Source of the DNA: an uncultured Roseburia sp.
GTDB taxonomy: Bacteria; Bacillota; Clostridia; Lachnospirales; Lachnospiraceae
Direction: 5' to 3'
Length of the DNA stretch: 64,000 nucleotides
Assembly (NCBI GenBank): GCA_947383215.1
Contig: CANDCP010000003.1
Location: forward strand, 1-64,000
This document shows, one piece after another, positions 61,590 to 64,000 of this stretch. A program made the position numbers and the translations under genes. Below the pieces are notes generated by a model that saw only the letters and a list, made by a program, of their open reading frames with translations, was not told the origin of the DNA and searched no databases. Each line of letters starts with the position of its first letter. Position 1 is the stretch's first letter.

Positions 61590-63026
61590 CTATTTGCTGC
61601 CATGCTTCTTATATGGAGTATCCATACGTTTTGTATATAGCATTTCAAACGCCGCGATTATGTATTTTCTGGAATCTTCCGGCTCCACAAGCAAATCTAC
61701 ATAACCGCGCCCCGCCGCCGTTTTAATATCGGACTGAAGCTCGTCGTACTCTTTTGCCTTTTCGGTAAGCTCTGCGGCGGAAGCGTTTGGATAGAGAATC
61801 TGCGCCGCAAGCTTCGCCTCCATCATACCGGTTTTGGCCGTCGGCCATGCGTAGACAAGATCTGCTCCGATAGACTTTGCGTTCATAATAACGGAAGCGC
61901 TTCCGTACGCTTTTCCCGTGATCAGATTTACCTTCGGAACGGTGGCGTTCGCAAAGGAAAGCGTCAGGCGGCTTAACGCCTTCGCAAGGTTCTTCTCCGA
62001 ACACATAGACGCCTTAAAGCCTGTCACATTTGTAAGCGACAGCACCGGAATATCAAAAGCGTCACAGAAAGTGACAAACTCGGCCGCCTTATTGCAGCCC
62101 TTTGCACTGAGAACGCTCTCAAAGCTCTCCGTCTTTTTCCCCTCTTCGTCGTATATCTCGCTGCAGTTGGCCACTGCCCCGACTGTCATACCGTTTAACC
62201 GTATAAACCCAGTCACCATATCCTTCGCATAATTCGCTTTTGTCTCAAAAAAAGCATGTCCATCGCCCAATTCCGACAACACATAGCGCGGATCGCCTTT
62301 CATCGCGTCCATGCTTTCACACACACGGTTCAAATCGTCCTCACAGTCCTCATAGCGCCCGTTCTCCGTATTGTCTGACGGAAGCAGACATACCAACTCC
62401 CGGATGGACGAAAACATCTCATCCTCCGTACCGATTCCATCAATGATTCCTGTATTTTCGCTTTGGAATAAGGCTTTTGAAGAATCGCATTTCTCAATGC
62501 GGTTACCGTCGATTGCGTTTGGAGAGTTTATGAACATTCTGCCGGATTCGGCTTCCATAAATGTAAAATCGCTTAATCCCGACACAACGGACAGACCGCC
62601 CGCACATGTGCCGAAAACCGCACAAATCTGCGGAATAACGCCGGATGCCATCGCCTGCTTTTCAAAAATGATTCCGAGCGCGTCAAGCGCGTCTACCGAT
62701 TCCTGAAGACGAACGCCCGCGCAGTCCAAAAATCCGATTACCGGCGCTCCCATTTTCATCGCCCGGTCATATACCGCCGCAATCTTTTTGGCGTGCATCT
62801 CACCGATCGTCCCATTTAATACGGAAGCATCCTGACTGTATATAAATACCAGATTACTGTCGATCAGACCATGTCCCGTTATCACGCCGTCCGACGGGGT
62901 ATCGATATTTCCCAGATTAAAATCCGTACTTCTCGCCGTAACCAGAGAACCGATTTCCATAAAGCTGCTCTCATCCAGCAGCCTTGCGATTCTCTGTCTT
63001 GCTAAGTTGTTCTCTTTGTTGCTCAT
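61590..63026 (-). CDS. Acyl-CoA carboxyltransferase subunit (MmdA/PccB/12S type)
   Basis: A 478-aa carboxyltransferase of the methylmalonyl-CoA decarboxylase alpha/propionyl-CoA carboxylase beta/transcarboxylase 12S family. It moves CO2 between an acyl-CoA and biotin. It has the two acyl-CoA-binding glycine loops (FGTCAGGLSVVSGLSDFTFM and ITGKAYGSASVIMNAKSIGAD). The exact acyl-CoA (malonyl, methylmalonyl or glutaconyl) is uncertain. The ATG at 63026 follows GGAGGG; a longer open frame to 63113 would cover the promoter. First gene of the decarboxylase operon. Confidence 0.92.
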   Translation of the reverse strand: MSNKENNLARQRIARLLDESSFMEIGSLVTARSTDFNLGNIDTPSDGVITGHGLIDSNLVFIYSQDASVLNGTIGEMHAKKIAAVYDRAMKMGAPVIGFLDCAGVRLQESVDALDALGIIFEKQAMASGVIPQICAVFGTCAGGLSVVSGLSDFTFMEAESGRMFINSPNAIDGNRIEKCDSSKALFQSENTGIIDGIGTEDEMFSSIRELVCLLPSDNTENGRYEDCEDDLNRVCESMDAMKGDPRYVLSELGDGHAFFETKANYAKDMVTGFIRLNGMTVGAVANCSEIYDEEGKKTESFESVLSAKGCNKAAEFVTFCDAFDIPVLSLTNVTGFKASMCSEKNLAKALSRLTLSFANATVPKVNLITGKAYGSASVIMNAKSIGADLVYAWPTAKTGMMEAKLAAQILYPNASAAELTEKAKEYDELQSDIKTAAGRGYVDLLVEPEDSRKYIIAAFEMLYTKRMDTPYKKHGSK

Positions 63027-63076
63027 TTCTCTTAGCCCTCCATCTATTTTAGAAAAATTAAAAAATTTCGCTATCG

Positions 63077-63107
63077 TAATTGTATTACAATTATCTTTCT
63101 TTTTCAA
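63077..63107 (-). promoter_or_regulatory. Promoter of the decarboxylase operon with an overlapping palindrome
   Basis: Minus-strand -35 TTGAAA (63102-63107), 17-base spacer, -10 TACAAT (63079-63084). A perfect 8+1+8 palindrome, TAATTGTA-A-TACAATTA (63077-63093), covers the -10. This is the geometry of a repressor operator. The cognate factor is unknown. Confidence 0.8.
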
Positions 63108-63150
63108 TAGCAAATTGTTAATTTTTTCACCAGCATATCAAACTCCGCCG

Positions 63151-64000
63151 TCACAGAAAAAATCTCTGAAAAATGCGTTCCATCCCCCACGGGAAATCAT
63201 ACTTTTTCACGTTGTTTTTACATACGATTTTTTCTCTTTTTATAACCTCTTCCCCAATTTTATATTCCACCGTTCCGACAACCGTTCCCTTTTTTACCGG
63301 CGCGTTTATTTCTTCCTCACAAGTGTATTCCACGGTAAAGTCCTCGTCCCGCCGCAGAAGAAATTTATCGCAATTTTCCTCCCCCGCTTCCTCAACGGTC
63401 TCTACCTCCACCTCGCAGCGCCTCGAAAAATCGTCTGTCCATGCGTCCCGGACGATGATCTTCTCCGGAAGTCCCGCGGACGCTTTCCTTTCGGAGACAA
63501 GCCCCGGTTCAAAGTAATCGATTCCGTACTGCATCAATTTTTTTGTATCTGACCATTTGTAGGTCTTGTTATTCGGCCATCCGCAGCCAAGCAGCGCAAC
63601 GACATACGTCCTTTCATCTCTTCTGAGCGCGCCCACATAACAATATCCCGCATTCCCGGTAAAGCCGGTCTTTCCGCTCAGCGCTCCTTCCATCATATTT
63701 AAAAAGGCGTTATGGTTGTTGCAGGAAAAGCTTCTGTTCCCGCCGCCTACGCTCTGATGATCCTCCGTTTTCTGGTTGTGAAAGCTGTATGATGGCGTCC
63801 TTGTAATTTCCAAAAATTCTTCCCGCTTCGGCGATTTCAGGATACAATAGCTTAAAATTCGGGCCAAATCTTCCGCCGTAGTCCCGTGTTCGCCTCCGTC
63901 GTCCGATGCATCCAGGCCGTTTGGCGTCACAAAATGCGTATCCTTACACCCGATTTCTACGGCCTTTTTATTCATCATTGCCGCAAAATTTTCCACGCTC
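63151..64000 (-). CDS. D-alanyl-D-alanine carboxypeptidase, partial
   Basis: Peptidoglycan-trimming serine peptidase (DacA/DacF, PBP5 family). The N-terminus with the signal peptide, SxxK and SxN motifs lies outside the right edge; the visible first residues read SVENFAAMMNKKAVEIG. The KTG motif is SGKTGFTGNAG and a C-terminal PBP5-type beta domain follows, ending MERIFQRFFL. About 283 codons are seen. It may be the sporulation DacF form, but this cannot be told from the fragment. Confidence 0.93.
   Translation of the reverse strand, partial: SVENFAAMMNKKAVEIGCKDTHFVTPNGLDASDDGGEHGTTAEDLARILSYCILKSPKREEFLEITRTPSYSFHNQKTEDHQSVGGGNRSFSCNNHNAFLNMMEGALSGKTGFTGNAGYCYVGALRRDERTYVVALLGCGWPNNKTYKWSDTKKLMQYGIDYFEPGLVSERKASAGLPEKIIVRDAWTDDFSRRCEVEVETVEEAGEENCDKFLLRRDEDFTVEYTCEEEINAPVKKGTVVGTVEYKIGEEVIKREKIVCKNNVKKYDFPWGMERIFQRFFL

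Overview
The window looks like an assembled contig from a spore-forming anaerobic member of the Clostridia, most likely Lachnospiraceae. The evidence is a short HisG plus HisZ histidine operon, a complete Rnf complex, a biotin-dependent sodium-pump decarboxylase cluster, an alpha/beta SASP, GerW and a YlbJ-like sporulation gene, RemA, RqcH, Gls24/FakA, and sigma-A promoters with 17-bp spacers. The family assignment is inference from gene content; no 16S gene is present. The first 45 bases are Illumina adapter, not genome.

Layout. 1-45 is adapter. 46-1729 (minus) is a truncated sensor kinase and its OmpR-type regulator. 1740-7021 is the histidine operon hisZ-G-D-B-IE with its own promoter and terminator; the HisIE protein carries a degenerate HisA/HisF-like barrel. 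7018-11985 (minus) holds recU, two pseudouridine synthases, a YgiQ radical SAM enzyme and an M23 peptidase. A plus-strand YlbJ-like gene (11997-12923) ends against a long minus operon running from a strong promoter at 19.2 kb: yicC-remA-gmk-rpoZ-rimO-pgsA-pncC-rsmD-coaD-coiled-coil gene. rqcH and a SASP gene lie on plus (19.3-21.4 kb). recG, fakA and a gls24 gene are minus (21.5-25.7 kb), and rpmB is plus. A 46-aa membrane protein, gerW, a DUF2953 gene, a conserved unknown and a Nudix gene follow on minus.

28.7-34.3 kb (minus) is a cell-wall and division group: zapA, a U32 protease, ftsW/rodA and a class B PBP. 34.4-41.4 kb (minus) is proB-DUF896-5-FCL-proA-miaB-NusG_II-Gx transporter-ruvA-ruvB, preceded by a 64-bp tandem palindromic repeat. 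A YbaK deacylase and the flavin transferase apbE are plus (41.6-43.2 kb), followed by a MATE transporter and rnfCDGEAB (44.8-49.8 kb, minus). A YprB-like nuclease and a small Cys/His protein are plus (50-51.4 kb). cheR, then a tightly overlapping chain pilZ-rpiR-HI0933 oxidoreductase-cmk-ispH-rpsA, are minus (51.5-57.8 kb). 57.9-63.1 kb (minus) is the biotin-dependent decarboxylase/transcarboxylase operon with a sodium pump, and a partial D-Ala-D-Ala carboxypeptidase runs off the right edge.

How the parts fit. Histidine and proline synthesis are near complete for the steps encoded here, but hisA, hisF, hisH, hisC and proC are not in the window. ApbE lies next to the Rnf operon whose RnfG and RnfD carry SGAT flavinylation motifs, so it probably flavinylates them. 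Rnf and the OadB-type subunit both point to ion-gradient (probably Na+) energy conservation. No rRNA, tRNA, CRISPR array, insertion sequence or prophage was seen. No gene-free stretch exceeds 300 bases; the longest, 41386-41639, holds the tandem repeat.
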